Below are positions 24,767 through 34,366 of a stretch of 64,000 nucleotides of DNA, piece after piece. A program made the translations under genes and the position numbers. The stretch's first letter is position 1. Every line of letters begins with the position of its first letter. Under the pieces are notes generated by a model, which was not told where the DNA came from, searched no databases, and was given only the letters and a program-made list of their open reading frames with translations. This DNA is from Myxococcales bacterium (lineage in GTDB: Bacteria > Myxococcota > Myxococcia > Myxococcales > Myxococcaceae): contig JACPVI010000076.1 in assembly GCA_016191815.1 (NCBI GenBank), positions 1 to 64,000 of the forward strand. Reading direction: 5' to 3'.

Positions 24767-25083
24767 CATTCGCCCCGCAGCCGCGCCAGCCGCTCGTCGA
24801 CGGTGCCGCCCATCGGGTGAGGCTCCGGCGCAGGGAGCGAGCGCGAGGAGGCGAACCGCCAGACGTTGTTGATGAGGAAGATGGGGGTGAGGATGAACGA
24901 GATGATGCCCCACCAGCCGAAGAACAAGGTGATGAGCGTCATCTCCCAGAAGTACCTCCCGATGCATCCCCGGCACAGCTGACCCTTGATCGACTTCCCG
25001 AACCGCATCACCAAGGCGCCGATGTTCTGGTACAGCTCGACGTACTTGGTCTCGCTGATGGCACCGCAAGCCTCGCAGTACAT
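24766..25083 (-). CDS. Small zinc-ribbon membrane protein
   Basis: This encodes 105 residues from the ATG at 25083, with GGAGGGAG upstream. It opens with a zinc-ribbon half (MYCEACG) and a second CxxC (LCRGCIGRYFW). One long hydrophobic region, probably two helices, follows (LITLFFGWWGIISFILTPIF). The C-terminal cytosolic tail is charged (GGTVDERLARLRGE). No defined function is known for such proteins. It is monocistronic, between convergent neighbours. Confidence 0.7.
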   Translation of the reverse strand: MYCEACGAISETKYVELYQNIGALVMRFGKSIKGQLCRGCIGRYFWEMTLITLFFGWWGIISFILTPIFLINNVWRFASSRSLPAPEPHPMGGTVDERLARLRGE

Positions 25084-25244
25084 TTGCTCCCTCCGGTTGG
25101 TCGGTTGACCCCGGCCGGCCACCAGATGAGCAAGGAAACGGACGGGCGCGCCGCCGCGGCGCGTCACAGCCGCGCGGGGCGGGTTGTGGCTTCGAGGGGC
25201 AAGCGTCGAGCCCCCCCGGCCGACTGCACTGCCGGCCGCTGAAG

Positions 25245-26279
25245 TCAGTGCAGCCGTCGGAAGGAGTGAGTCTTCACCACCAGGAAGACCCTTTGCCCCG
25301 CGGCCAGCCCAAGCGCGCTGGAGGCGTCCGAGGTCAGCTTCGCCACGAAGGGGACGCCGGAGGCATCCGCGCGAACGAGCACCTCGTCGGCCGCGCCTTC
25401 GAGCGAGGTGAGCGTCGCTTCCAGCACGTTCCTCGCCGAGATGCCGGTGAGCGGCTGGGTGGAGACGAGCACGTCCTCGGCGGGGACGGCGTAGGCCGCC
25501 CGCGCGCCCTCGGGAATCCCGGAAGCGGGCACCGAGAGCCGCAGCTTCTCCACCTCCAGGCGCCCGCCTCGGATAGTTCCGTCCAGCACGTTCTCGAAGG
25601 TGGCGGAGGGATCGGCCTTGCGGAGCGCGCCCAAGTCGAGGGCCCCCCGCGGCGAGCCGCGAAAGATGACTTCCCCCCTCTCCAGCACCAGCGCCTCGTC
25701 GGCGAGCGCCCAGGCCTCGCCGAGGTTGTGGGTGACGTAGAAGAGCGGCACCTTCGCCAGGTCGCGCACCTTGAGGAGGTAGGGGATGATTCGCTCCTTG
25801 AGCTCCACGTCCAGCGCGGCCAAGGGCTCGTCGAGCAAGAGCAGCCTGGGCGAGATGGCCAGCGCACGGCCGAGGGCGACTCTCTGCCGTTCTCCTCCGG
25901 AGAGCGTGGATGGATGGCGGTCGAGGAGCGGATCCAGCTCCAGCATCACCGCCGCCTCCTCCAGCGAGCGCCAGGTGGTGCCCCGCCCGAAGGAGAGATT
26001 CTCCCCCGCGGTGAGGTGGGGGAAGAGCAGCGCGTCCTGGGGCACGTAGCCGACCCGGCGGCGCTCTGGAGGGAGGTCCGTTCCGGCGGCGGAGTCGAGC
26101 AGCACCTCGCCGTCGATGGCGATGCGCCCGCGCGCAGGGCGGAGCCCGGCGATCGCCTCGAGGAGGGAGGTCTTCCCGGAGCCCGACCTCCCCATCACCG
26201 CGATGAACCTCGACTCGAGCTTGGCCTTGACGCGCAGCTCGAAGTCCGCGAGGCGAACGGCGAGGTCCAACTCGATCAT
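25245..26279 (-). CDS. modC: Molybdate ABC transporter ATP-binding protein
   Basis: This encodes 344 residues. The ATG overlaps the TGA of modB (ATGA). The ABC ATPase has Walker A GRSGSGKTS, a Q-loop region VGYVPQDALLFPHLT, the signature LSGGERQRVALGRAL and Walker B LLLLDEPLAALD. The C-terminal part (GISARNVLEATLTSLEG; VAKLTSDASSALGLAAGQ) is a TOBE/Mop molybdate-binding domain, which distinguishes ModC from other ABC proteins. It energises molybdate uptake through ModB. A molybdopterin enzyme is encoded at 59.6-62.3 kb and would use the cofactor. Confidence 0.93.
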   Translation of the reverse strand: MIELDLAVRLADFELRVKAKLESRFIAVMGRSGSGKTSLLEAIAGLRPARGRIAIDGEVLLDSAAGTDLPPERRRVGYVPQDALLFPHLTAGENLSFGRGTTWRSLEEAAVMLELDPLLDRHPSTLSGGERQRVALGRALAISPRLLLLDEPLAALDVELKERIIPYLLKVRDLAKVPLFYVTHNLGEAWALADEALVLERGEVIFRGSPRGALDLGALRKADPSATFENVLDGTIRGGRLEVEKLRLSVPASGIPEGARAAYAVPAEDVLVSTQPLTGISARNVLEATLTSLEGAADEVLVRADASGVPFVAKLTSDASSALGLAAGQRVFLVVKTHSFRRLH

Positions 26280-26950
26280 CTCGCCAGCCTCCGGGCGCGC
26301 TCGCGCGTCACCCACTCGGTGCCCCAGATGGCCAGGAAGGCGAGCGCGGTGGAGAGCGCCACCAGCCTCATCGCCTCGGCGTCGCGGCCGAGCTGGACTC
26401 GGTGGAAGATGGCCAGGGACAGGGTCTGGGTGCGGCCGGGAATGTTTCCGGCCACCAGGATGGTGGCGCCGAACTCGCCCAGGGCGCGAGCGAAGGCGAG
26501 CAAGGCCCCCGCCAGGATTCCGCGCCAGGCGAGCGGCAGCTCCACCCGGGCCAGGACTCCGAGGCGGCCGTGGCCCAGAGTGCGGGCGATGGCGGACAGC
26601 CGCGGGTCCACCTCCTCGAAGGCGGTGCGGGCCGAGCGCACCAGCAAGGGGAAGGACATCACCGATGCGGCCAGCACCACCGCCTTCCAGGTGAAGACCA
26701 CCTCCAGTCCAATGGCGTCCAGCGCGCTTCCCAGCGGACCCATGCGTCCGAACAGCTCGAGGAGCAAAAGGCCGACGGCGGTGGGAGGCAGGACCAGCGG
26801 CAGGGCGAGGGCGGTCTCCAAAAGGCTCCTGCCGCGGCCCCGCCAGTGGGCGAGGAGCAACGCCACCGCGACGCCGAAGGGGAGGATGAACGCCGTCGCG
26901 CACGCCGCCACCGCGAGGGTGAACGCCAACAGGCCGAGGTCGCCCGCCAC
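26276..26950 (-). CDS. modB: Molybdate ABC transporter permease
   Basis: This encodes 224 residues from a GTG. Five to six hydrophobic helices surround the permease motif EFGATILVAGNIPGRTQTL, whose EFGA...G core is typical of ModB and related oxyanion permeases. It is coupled to modC by a 4-base overlap. No periplasmic binding protein (modA) lies next to it in this window, so modA must be elsewhere or replaced. No molybdenum-cofactor riboswitch or ModE-like palindrome was seen upstream. Confidence 0.92.
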   Translation of the reverse strand: MAGDLGLLAFTLAVAACATAFILPFGVAVALLLAHWRGRGRSLLETALALPLVLPPTAVGLLLLELFGRMGPLGSALDAIGLEVVFTWKAVVLAASVMSFPLLVRSARTAFEEVDPRLSAIARTLGHGRLGVLARVELPLAWRGILAGALLAFARALGEFGATILVAGNIPGRTQTLSLAIFHRVQLGRDAEAMRLVALSTALAFLAIWGTEWVTRERARRLAR

Positions 26951-27040
26951 GGTGCGAGTGATAGCCGTTCCGGCGGGTCCTCCGAAGAAAATCGGCGCAG
27001 GCCCGCCGAGGAGCCCGCGCGACGGTCCTGCCCGCGCTCA

Positions 27041-27084
27041 GACTCGGGTTTCGCCCTTTTCCGCCCAAGGGCGAAACCCGAGTC
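27041..27084. terminator. 18-bp perfect hairpin at the end of the CHRD gene
   Basis: GACTCGGGTTTCGCCCTT (27041-27058) is the exact reverse complement of 27067-27084, with an 8-base loop. The right arm overlaps the TGA of the CHRD gene (27083-27085). It lacks a T-run on the minus strand, so it could be a factor-dependent or bidirectional transcription block or an mRNA 3'-end stabiliser rather than a classical terminator. Confidence 0.55.
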
Positions 27085-27937
27085 AGAGCTGCTGGATTGG
27101 CTGGAGCTGGGCGCGGATCTCCCCAGTGGGATTTCCGAGGGTGTGGACGTTGACGTAGTACCCGCCGGTCTCCAGCGTGGCCCGCTGCTCGTCGGTGAGC
27201 GAGATGGCGAGGCGGAAGCTGCCGCTCTTCCGGTCGAGGGAAGGAAGGACCTCGAGGTTGAAGACGATGGGGCCGTTCTGTCCGGCGGGCGCCTGGTGCA
27301 CGTGGACGGAAGTCCCTCCCACGTCCAACAGCGGGGTCAGCAGCGCCTGGAACCGGCCGGTGAGCACCAGCACGTTGCCGACCAACTCCACGCTGGCGGT
27401 CCCCGAGGCGGTGGTGGCCACCGGCGGGACCCCGCTGGCGCCGGAGAGCGAGCTCTCGAAGACCACCCGGCGGGGTGGGGTCGCCGTGAGCTGGGCGCGT
27501 AGCTCTCCGCCCGGGTGGTCGGCGGTGTGGAGGTTGACGTAGAAGCGGCCGGCGTTGAAGGCGGCCACTTGCTGGTCGTTGAGGGTGGCGGACAGCCCGA
27601 AGGAGCCGCTGCGGCGGTCCGGGCTGGTCACCTCGAGGTTCATCACGATGGGGCCGTTCTCTCCCGGCGGCGCCTCGTGGATGTGCCCGGGCGAGCCCTG
27701 GACTTCGCGGAGATCGCTCGAGAGGTTGGCGAAGCTCCCCGAAAGCTCGATCTGATTCCCCCTGAGGGTCGCGCTGACGTCGCCTTGGGCGCTGGTGGCG
27801 ACCGGCGGCACCTCGTTGGCGCCGGACAGAGCGGCCTCGAGAGTGACTGGCGCCGGCGGGGGCCGCTCGGGCCCGCACCCCAAGGCGACAACGGTGAGCG
27901 CAGCCACCGCGCCCGCAATCCAGATCGACCGGCACAT
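27083..27937 (-). CDS. Lipoprotein with two CHRD domains
   Basis: This encodes 284 residues from the ATG at 27937, with GGGAGGGG upstream. The signal ends VVALGC, a good lipobox. The mature protein has two tandem CHRD (chordin-type) domains, recognisable by [20 protein letters not shown] and [20 protein letters not shown] at their starts, [15 protein letters not shown] and [19 protein letters not shown] in the middle, and [19 protein letters not shown] and [19 protein letters not shown] at their ends. The duplication is obvious. Bacterial CHRD proteins have no established activity. It is isolated; modB lies downstream on the same strand beyond a strong hairpin. Confidence 0.9.
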   Translation of the reverse strand: MCRSIWIAGAVAALTVVALGCGPERPPPAPVTLEAALSGANEVPPVATSAQGDVSATLRGNQIELSGSFANLSSDLREVQGSPGHIHEAPPGENGPIVMNLEVTSPDRRSGSFGLSATLNDQQVAAFNAGRFYVNLHTADHPGGELRAQLTATPPRRVVFESSLSGASGVPPVATTASGTASVELVGNVLVLTGRFQALLTPLLDVGGTSVHVHQAPAGQNGPIVFNLEVLPSLDRKSGSFRLAISLTDEQRATLETGGYYVNVHTLGNPTGEIRAQLQPIQQL

Positions 27938-28142
27938 GGCCCCTCCCTTCCTCGGCTGCCGCGTGATGCGGCGCCCATGGTTGCGGCCAAGCTTGTGGAT
28001 GGTGGCCGCGTGCGGCACCGCGCGAGGACCGGGCCGGCTGGGCGCCAGCCGCCTAGGCGGCGAGGCGCAAGGAGCGGATCGGCCGAGGTTGCTTTCCGGG
28101 CGGTGCCGGCATAGGTCACCACTCCTTTCGCGGAGGCGTCGC

Positions 28143-29567
28143 ATGGCGGACAAGCTCATCCCCCGGGAGAAGGGTTTCTCCGAGTGGTACGTGGACCTGG
28201 TCCAGAAGGCGAAGCTGGCCGACTACTCCGACGTGAAGGGCTGCATGGTGATCCGCCCCAACGGCTTCGCGCTCTGGGAGAGCATCCAGCGCGCGCTGGA
28301 CAAGATGTTCAAGGACACCGGGCACCGGAACGCCTATTTCCCGCTGCTCATCCCGCTCTCCTATCTGAAGAAGGAGGCCGAGCACGTGGAGGGCTTCAAC
28401 CCTCAGCTGGCGCTGGTGACGGTGGCCGGGGGCAAGCAGCTCGAGGAGCCGTACGCCATTCGCCCGACCTCCGAGACGATCATCAACGCCACCTTCGCGA
28501 AGTGGATCCAGAGCTATCGGGACTTGCCGCTCTTGATCAACCAGTGGTGCAACGTGATGCGGTGGGAGATGCGGACCCGCCTCTTCCTCCGCACCACGGA
28601 GTTCCTCTGGCAGGAGGGGCACACCTGCCACGAGACGGAGGAGGAGGCGGAGCGCGAGACGCGGCAGATGCTGGAGATCTACCGGACCTTCGCCGAGGAG
28701 CACATGGCGATGCCGGTGCTGGCGGGGCGGAAGTCGGAGAGCGAGAGATTCGCGGGGGCGCTGAGGACCTACTCCATCGAGGCGATGATGCAGGACAAGA
28801 AGGCGCTGCAGGCGGGGACCTCCCACAACCTGGGGCAGAACTTCGCCAAGGCCTTCAACACGCAGTTCTTGGGCCGGGACGGGCAGCAGCATTACGTCTG
28901 GCAGACCTCCTGGGGCGTCTCCACGCGGCTGATCGGCGGGCTGATCCTCACCCACTCGGACGACAGTGGGCTGGTGGTGCCTCCGAAGCTTGCGGCGAGC
29001 CACGTGGTGATCATCGTGATCGGCAAGGGGGAGGAGCGGGCGCGGGTGGTGGAGCGGGCGCAAGCGCTCGCGGCGGACCTGAGGCGGGTGGGGCTCGGGG
29101 TGAGCGTGGACGACGACGAGAGCAAGAGCCCGGGCTTCAAGTACTTCGAGTACGAGCTGCAGGGAGTGTGTCTCAGGGTGGAGCTGGGGCCGAAGGACCT
29201 GGCGAAGGAGCAATGCGTGATGGTGCGGCGGGACACTCGGGTGAAGGAATTCGCCCCGCTGTCGGGAGCGGTGGCGCGCGCCCAGGCTTTGCTCGAGTCG
29301 ATGCAGAAGGACCTGTTCGCGAGGGCGAAGCAGTTCCGCGACGAGCACACCTTCGAGGTGAACACCTACGACGAGCTGAAGGCGCGGGCAGACGACGGCT
29401 TCATGCTGGCGCACTGGTGCGAGAAGCCCTCCTGCGAGGCGAAGGTGAAGGAGGACACCAGCGCCACCACGCGGTGTCGGCCGTTCGCGCTGGAGCAGGT
29501 GCCGGGCAAGTGCGTGGTGTGCGGCGAGCCGTCGCCGGGGCGGATGGTGGTCGCGAAGGCGTACTAG
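28143..29567 (+). CDS. proS: Prolyl-tRNA synthetase, archaeal/eukaryotic type
   Basis: This encodes 474 residues from the ATG at 28143, with GGAGG upstream. The class II motifs are present: [35 protein letters not shown] (motif 2) and [15 protein letters not shown] (motif 3). The short length and the Cys-containing C-terminal zinc domain (CEKPSC...TTRC...KCVVCG) are features of the archaeal-like form, not of the long E. coli form with a YbaK insertion. It charges tRNA-Pro in the cytoplasm. The gene stands alone between divergent neighbours. No T-box or other leader was recognised. Confidence 0.96.
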   Translation: MADKLIPREKGFSEWYVDLVQKAKLADYSDVKGCMVIRPNGFALWESIQRALDKMFKDTGHRNAYFPLLIPLSYLKKEAEHVEGFNPQLALVTVAGGKQLEEPYAIRPTSETIINATFAKWIQSYRDLPLLINQWCNVMRWEMRTRLFLRTTEFLWQEGHTCHETEEEAERETRQMLEIYRTFAEEHMAMPVLAGRKSESERFAGALRTYSIEAMMQDKKALQAGTSHNLGQNFAKAFNTQFLGRDGQQHYVWQTSWGVSTRLIGGLILTHSDDSGLVVPPKLAASHVVIIVIGKGEERARVVERAQALAADLRRVGLGVSVDDDESKSPGFKYFEYELQGVCLRVELGPKDLAKEQCVMVRRDTRVKEFAPLSGAVARAQALLESMQKDLFARAKQFRDEHTFEVNTYDELKARADDGFMLAHWCEKPSCEAKVKEDTSATTRCRPFALEQVPGKCVVCGEPSPGRMVVAKAY

Positions 29568-29728
29568 TCGAGCGTCGAGGGTCGAGCGCGGAGTGGACCT
29601 TCGTCGAGCGGCCGTCCAGCGCCTGCCCGCTACGGGTCGACCGCGGGCGCCGTGCGGTCGACTGTAGACTCGGAGCGATCGACAGACGCCAGACGTCTCC
29701 GCTCGACGCTCGACGCTCGACCCTCGAC
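29567..29728. repeat. Heptanucleotide GTCGAGS repeats in inverted arrangement
   Basis: Directly after proS, GTCGAGC, GTCGAGG and GTCGAGC stand in tandem (29567-29588). At 29700-29728 four such units stand in the opposite orientation. The two arrays can pair over at least 15 bases (29574-29588 with the right array) and enclose about 110 bp. The convergent lipoprotein gene ends 6 bp beyond. It may act as a bidirectional end structure. Confidence 0.5.
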
Positions 29729-29734
29729 TGTGGA

Positions 29735-30187
29735 CTACGGAATCATCTGCGTGCACAGGCCATCGACGCAGGCGAGCCCGGCGCAGCAGCCGAGCTGGCC
29801 ATGGCCACACGCCGAGTTGAGCGGCAGGCAGGTGGGCCCGGCGTCCACCGGAGCGGGCGCAGGACTGGCTCCCGCGTCCACAGGCGCCGTTCCACCGTCA
29901 GCCGCGCCGCACGCGCCCGACGAGTCCCCGTGATGCGCCGCATGCGCTTTCTCGGCGGGCTGCCCCACGCAGATGGTGTGCGCGTTCGCCGGGTTCCCCG
30001 GCGGGATGTGGCAGATCAATACCTTCCCCGCTGGACAGGTCGGACCGCCGCCTCCAGGTCCCGAACTCAGCGGCTCCTGTTCCGTCCCCGTCAGGTAGAG
30101 CGTCGGATCTCCGTCGATGATCCCGTAGCACCCCACCAATGTCCCCGCCGACAGAATCACCGCGAGCCATGCCTGCGGACGGATCAT
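29735..30187 (-). CDS. Cys-rich lipoprotein with ICHxPPGN motif
   Basis: This encodes 150 residues from the ATG at 30187, with GGAGG upstream. The signal RPQAWLAVILSAGTLVGC ends in a lipobox. The core motif KVLICHIPPGNPANAHTICV followed by AHAAHHGDSSG is widespread in secreted bacterial proteins, though its function is unknown. An Ala/Pro/Asp linker leads to a six-Cys tail (CLPLNSACGHGQLGCCAGLA), similar in style to the knottin-like repeats at 8.6-10.1 kb. It is divergent from the fabG-like gene. Confidence 0.75.
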   Translation of the reverse strand: MIRPQAWLAVILSAGTLVGCYGIIDGDPTLYLTGTEQEPLSSGPGGGGPTCPAGKVLICHIPPGNPANAHTICVGQPAEKAHAAHHGDSSGACGAADGGTAPVDAGASPAPAPVDAGPTCLPLNSACGHGQLGCCAGLACVDGLCTQMIP

Positions 30188-30426
30188 CGCGCACCTCCAA
30201 CAAGCTCCATTGCATCGGGCGTACCCGCCTAAGGGCGCATGATTTCGACCGGCTTGGAGCCACCGCGCTCCAGGCTTCGCCTCGCTCTGTCCGAAACCGC
30301 GCCAGAACCCTGCACCGCCACCTGCGCTCTCGCCCACCTCTTCACGCCCGGGCGACACCTGCTTAGCTTGACCCTCATCAATCGTTGTAGCCCAAAAGGA
30401 CTTGGGCGCGACCGACGGAGGCGGAG

Positions 30427-31164
30427 ATGGCAGACAGGACGGCGCTGGTGACTGGAGCCTCCGGAGCACTTGGACAGGCAATTGCCGAGCGGCTGGCGGA
30501 GGACGGTTTTCGTCTGGCGCTTCACTACTGCACCAAGCCGGAGCGCGTGCGCGAGCTGGCCGCGAGCTTGTCCGGCCGGGGCGTGCGCGTCTTCGCGGTG
30601 CAGGCCGACATCTCCCGGGAGGAGGAGGTGTTCTCCATGGTGGACGCGGCGGAGAAGGAGCTGGGCCCACTCTCGCTGGCGGTCAACAACGCCGGGCTGG
30701 TCCGCGACCGCACCATCGGCAAGCTGTCTGCCGATGACTGGACCGTGGTGCTGGACACCAACCTCCGCGGCGCTTTCCACCTCTGCAAGGCGGTGGTGGG
30801 CGGAATGCGGGCGCGGCGATTTGGCCGAATCGTCAACATCAGCTCCATCGTCGGGGCGACGGGCAACTACGGGCAGACGAACTACGCCGCCTCAAAGGCC
30901 GGGCTGATCGGCCTCACCAAGAGCCTGGCGCGAGAAGTCGCCAAGGATCAGGTCACCGTCAACGCCATCTGCCCGGGCTTCATGGACACCCCGATGGTCA
31001 GAGGCGTGCCCGAGGGGGTCCAGCAGAAGCTGGAGGCCCAAATCCCGCTCGGCCGCTTCGGCGAGCCTTCCGCCGTCGGAGAGGCGGTGGCTTTCCTCGC
31101 CGGCCCGGGCGGCGACTACATCACCGGCCAGGTGCTCCATGTGAATGGCGGCATGTACATGTGA
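30427..31164 (+). CDS. fabG: 3-oxoacyl-ACP reductase-like short-chain dehydrogenase
   Basis: This encodes 245 residues; GGAGGCGGAG precedes the ATG. It is a classical SDR with cofactor motif TGASGALG, NNAG (AVNNAGLVRDRT), catalytic Ser/Tyr/Lys in INISS-like NISSIVGATGNYGQTNYAASK (shown in part: Ser, Tyr and Lys of YAASK), and C-terminal YITGQVLHVNGGMYM. These are FabG hallmarks; NADPH-dependent reduction of 3-oxoacyl-ACP in fatty acid synthesis is the default assignment. It stands alone, away from other fab genes, so an accessory or polyketide/PHA-related reductase is also possible. Confidence 0.85.
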   Translation: MADRTALVTGASGALGQAIAERLAEDGFRLALHYCTKPERVRELAASLSGRGVRVFAVQADISREEEVFSMVDAAEKELGPLSLAVNNAGLVRDRTIGKLSADDWTVVLDTNLRGAFHLCKAVVGGMRARRFGRIVNISSIVGATGNYGQTNYAASKAGLIGLTKSLAREVAKDQVTVNAICPGFMDTPMVRGVPEGVQQKLEAQIPLGRFGEPSAVGEAVAFLAGPGGDYITGQVLHVNGGMYM

Positions 31165-31321
31165 GCCCCTGCCCTCCCGGTTTCCCGCGACGAAGCCGGG
31201 GGCCAAGCTGCGAACGCTCGCGGCCCCGCGCCACTTCCGGCAGCCGCACTCTACGGAGAGCCGCGCGCGGGACGGAGAGCCGTCGACAGGCAGCCCGCGC
31301 TCTGTCCGTCGCATGCCCCGG

Positions 31322-33355
31322 TCACGTCGATCCGCCCCGCGGCGGGCCGAGACGCCGCGCCCGCGACGGCCAGCGCGCCGGGAGCAGTCCCACGCCCATG
31401 GAGAGCCAGACGAGCACGAGCAGCGCGCCTCCCGCCTCGCCCGTCGCACAGCCGCACTGGACCCCGAAGCCCCGCTCCGGGGGGCAGCTCACCTCGACGT
31501 CGAACGGGTGCACCGCGTACCCCTGGCGCCCGATCACGATGAGCTCGAGCGGGTGAACGCCCACCTCTTCCCGCGAAGGCGTCCAGCGGATCTCGCCCGA
31601 GGCGGGGTCGGCCGAAAGCTCGGCGGGAAGCGTTCTCCCGTCACGCGCCGCCACGCGGAAGCTGAAGGGGCCCTCGCCGGAAACCACTGGCGGCTCTCCT
31701 GCCCGGTAGGGAACCGCGCAGGTCGCGGCGGTCTTCGGAGACCAGCGGATGCGCGGGCCGGCGCCTCCGTCGCCTTCCGGGAGGAGGTACCCGCCGTCGC
31801 AGGCGCTCAGCTCGTCGGGGCCGGCGCGGTCCACCGCCACCATTTGGTAGGGCCCGAGCCTGGCCGGGACCACCGCCCTTCGAATGACGATGCCTCCGAC
31901 GAACTTCACCCGCACCACGTAGGGCCGCCACGGCCCCATGGGCAGCCCGAAGTGGACGAGCGCCGGAGCTTGGGAGCCGCGTCCCGAGCCTCCGCTGACC
32001 TCGCGCTCACCGCTGCGGCGTACGCCGTCGCAGTCCTCGAGGTGCATGGTGGCCCCGAGCTCATCGCGCGCCGTGGCCGCTCCGCTGGTGCGGAGCGCTC
32101 GCACCATCAGGTAGTTCTTGTCATCGGTTTCGTTGCGCCACAACTCGTTGCCGCCGCTCTGGTTGATGCTGACGTCCAAGTCGCCGTCCCGGTCGTAGTC
32201 GACCAGCACCGCGGCCGTTCCCCTGCCCGCCCCGGTGATGCCGAGGTTGTTCAGGCGCAGCCCGAGCGAAGCGGGGTCGTCGTTTAGAAAGAGCAGGTCG
32301 TTGACGGTTCCCGCCAAGAAGAGGTCGAGGTCGCCGTCGTTGTCGACGTCGCCGCAAGCCACGCCTTCGACGGTGTCGGTGGCGATGCCGCCCGGCTCTC
32401 CGGACGGCGCGAACGCGCCACCCTGGTCTTGGATCCAGATCTCGTTCGGTCGCTGGGTGGAGTAGTCGCTGTAGAAGACATCGAAGTCGCCGTCCTCGTC
32501 GAAGTCGCAGAAGGCGACGCCGCCCTTGTTCTCGTTGAGAGAGTACCCATAGAAGGAGTTGTTCGCGGTGAAGGTACCTCCTTGGTTGGTCCACAGCTGC
32601 GCGGGTGCGCCGGCGCCGCCGGAGTAGCGGACGAATATGTCCACGTCGCCGTCGGCGTCGTAGTCGGCGACGGCGAGGAAATCCCCGCCGCGATCGGTCA
32701 GCGGGAGTCCGAGGGGCGACGAGGGCGGGTTGGCCTGCTGGAACCCGAGCCAACTGCCGCCAAGGTTGCGGAAGACCTCGATCGCTCGAGGGACGGCAGT
32801 CGCCCCGCTGTTCTGAACCACCAGGTCCAGCCAGCCGTCGGCGTCGAAGTCCATGAGCCCGAGGCCTTCGGTGTTGAACCCACCGTCGGCGCCAATCACC
32901 AGGCTGGGACTCCCCTGGAGACCGAGCCGGAAGGGAGGCGAGCCGGCGGGGCCGGAGCTCAAGTAGACCTCGATCCGGCTGGTGGTGTTTCGGGCGAGGT
33001 CCAGGTCGCCGTCGTTGTCGAGGTCTCCACACACCACCGAGCGCTCGGCCCAGCTCGAGAGGAAGTGCGGGGCGTTGGTCGCCGTCACCTCGGTGAAGAG
33101 CGGAGCGCCGCCGGAGCAGTCGCTCAGGTAGAGCTTCCCGCTCACTCCACCGTCCAGGAGAATATCGGCGGTGTTCACCGCCAGGTCCGGGCAACCATCT
33201 GCGTTGAAGTCCCCCCAGGCAAGCCCGCCGAACTTCTCACCTCCGGTGTCCACGCGCGCCGTGGCGGCCACCTCGGTGAAGGAGGTGGCTGCGAGCACCG
33301 GTTGCACGGCGAGCGCGAACGCCGCCAGGGCGGCGGGGGTCCCTGGCCGACTCAT
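31322..33355 (-). CDS. FG-GAP/VCBS repeat protein with MYXO-CTERM-like tail
   Basis: This encodes 677 residues from the ATG at 33355; upstream frame extension is not protein-like. A signal peptide (LAAFALAVQPVLAATS) is followed by seven FG-GAP-type repeats, each with a Ca-binding loop such as DFNADGCPDLAVN, DLDNDGDLDL, DFDADGWLDL or DYDRDGDLDV, folding into a predicted beta-propeller. An ASPIC/UnbV-like part (LGATMHLEDCDG) and an Ig-like cadherin-style domain (LSADPASGEIRWTPSREEV) come next. The tail has CGCATGEAGGALLVLVWLSM and an Arg-rich end, like MYXO-CTERM. A surface-displayed binding or adhesion protein is likely. Confidence 0.85.
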   Translation of the reverse strand: MSRPGTPAALAAFALAVQPVLAATSFTEVAATARVDTGGEKFGGLAWGDFNADGCPDLAVNTADILLDGGVSGKLYLSDCSGGAPLFTEVTATNAPHFLSSWAERSVVCGDLDNDGDLDLARNTTSRIEVYLSSGPAGSPPFRLGLQGSPSLVIGADGGFNTEGLGLMDFDADGWLDLVVQNSGATAVPRAIEVFRNLGGSWLGFQQANPPSSPLGLPLTDRGGDFLAVADYDADGDVDIFVRYSGGAGAPAQLWTNQGGTFTANNSFYGYSLNENKGGVAFCDFDEDGDFDVFYSDYSTQRPNEIWIQDQGGAFAPSGEPGGIATDTVEGVACGDVDNDGDLDLFLAGTVNDLLFLNDDPASLGLRLNNLGITGAGRGTAAVLVDYDRDGDLDVSINQSGGNELWRNETDDKNYLMVRALRTSGAATARDELGATMHLEDCDGVRRSGEREVSGGSGRGSQAPALVHFGLPMGPWRPYVVRVKFVGGIVIRRAVVPARLGPYQMVAVDRAGPDELSACDGGYLLPEGDGGAGPRIRWSPKTAATCAVPYRAGEPPVVSGEGPFSFRVAARDGRTLPAELSADPASGEIRWTPSREEVGVHPLELIVIGRQGYAVHPFDVEVSCPPERGFGVQCGCATGEAGGALLVLVWLSMGVGLLPARWPSRARRLGPPRGGST

Positions 33356-33457
33356 GCGTCCATTATTGGCACCGCGGTCCCGGAACAGCGAGCGGACCCC
33401 GCTCACGCGGCCGGCGCGCAGGCGGTGCGCTAGCTTCCCATACCGCCGGAGGGCCGA

Positions 33458-34039
33458 ATGCGCCTGTTCATCGCGGTCGACCTGGGAGAGGAGCTGTTGG
33501 CCAAGCTGGAGCGGGAGACCGCCTCGCTCCGCCGGCGGGCGCCGCAGGCAAAGTGGGTGCGGACCGAGGCCACCCATCTCACCCTCGCCTTCCTGGGAGA
33601 GGTAGACGAGGGCCGGGTGCCGGAGCTCTCGCGCGCGCTCGGGGAGGTCGCCTCCCGCCACGCGCCGTTCACCCTCCGGGTCCGAGGGGGCGGCGCCTTC
33701 GGCAACCCGAAGAAACCCCGGGTGCTGTGGCTCGGCCTCCGCGGAGACGAAGCCGCGCTGTCGGCACTTCAGGCCGACCTCCAAGACGCGCTCGAGCCGC
33801 TCGGCTTTCCGCCGGAGGAACGCGAATTCAAGCCGCACCTCACCGTTGCCCGCGCGCGCGAGGCGGGAGGGGAGCCGACCTTCGCTCGGCTCGCCGCAGA
33901 GCTGGAGCGGATGGACCTCGGCGAAACGCGCGTGGAGCGCGTGGCGCTCTTCCAAAGCCAGCTCACGCCCCAGGGGGCGCACTACACCGTGCTCGCCGCC
34001 TCGCCGCTCACGGCCAGCTCCCAGGGGAAAGGGGAATGA
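33458..34039 (+). CDS. thpR: RNA 2',3'-cyclic phosphodiesterase (2'-5' RNA ligase family)
   Basis: This encodes 193 residues from the ATG at 33458. The two catalytic HxTx motifs of the 2H phosphoesterase superfamily are visible: THLTLAFLGEV near 45 and PHLTVARAR near 127. The N-terminus MRLFIAVDLGEELLAKL and the length are typical of ThpR/LigT. Such enzymes hydrolyse 2',3'-cyclic phosphate RNA ends and ligate tRNA halves in vitro; the cellular role is unclear. It is divergent from the FG-GAP gene, with 102 bp between starts. Confidence 0.92.
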   Translation: MRLFIAVDLGEELLAKLERETASLRRRAPQAKWVRTEATHLTLAFLGEVDEGRVPELSRALGEVASRHAPFTLRVRGGGAFGNPKKPRVLWLGLRGDEAALSALQADLQDALEPLGFPPEEREFKPHLTVARAREAGGEPTFARLAAELERMDLGETRVERVALFQSQLTPQGAHYTVLAASPLTASSQGKGE

Positions 34040-34366
34040 GACGGCCGTCGCCGCTCAGCTCGGCTTCGCCTCCTGGGCACGGCGTCCGGCGGGAAGGGCG
34101 TCGGGCATCGCGGGAACGATGCGCACTGGGCGGACGACGCCGGTGTCCGGGCTGGTCGCGGCGCTCGGGGCTCGCCGGCGGTAGCAGTGACAAACGAGCA
34201 GCAGCCGAAGCGCCGTGCTCAGGCCGAGCAGGATTTGTAGCTATCTCTACCCACGCGTTCAACCCGGTCGCCCCCGTGGTGGGGCGGCCGGCCACAGCGG
34301 GTCAGGCCGCCTTCTGGCCGTAGCTGCACGCCCTGCGCATGTGGAGCTTGTCGCATGGTCGCAGGG
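34040..34366. other. Gap without recognisable gene
   Basis: This stretch lies between the convergent thpR and the large fusion gene. Short reading frames on both strands show no recognisable motif or signal. No terminator, tRNA or palindrome of note was seen. Confidence 0.6.

Noticed and set aside
25200-27100. A modA gene or Moco riboswitch beside modBC
   Set aside because: No solute-binding protein frame and no leader resembling the riboswitch could be found in the flanks.
26280-27935. Very long minus-strand extension of modC
   Set aside because: It covers modB and the CHRD gene in a wrong frame and is Arg/Pro-rich without motifs; the ATGA overlap with modB fixes the modC start.
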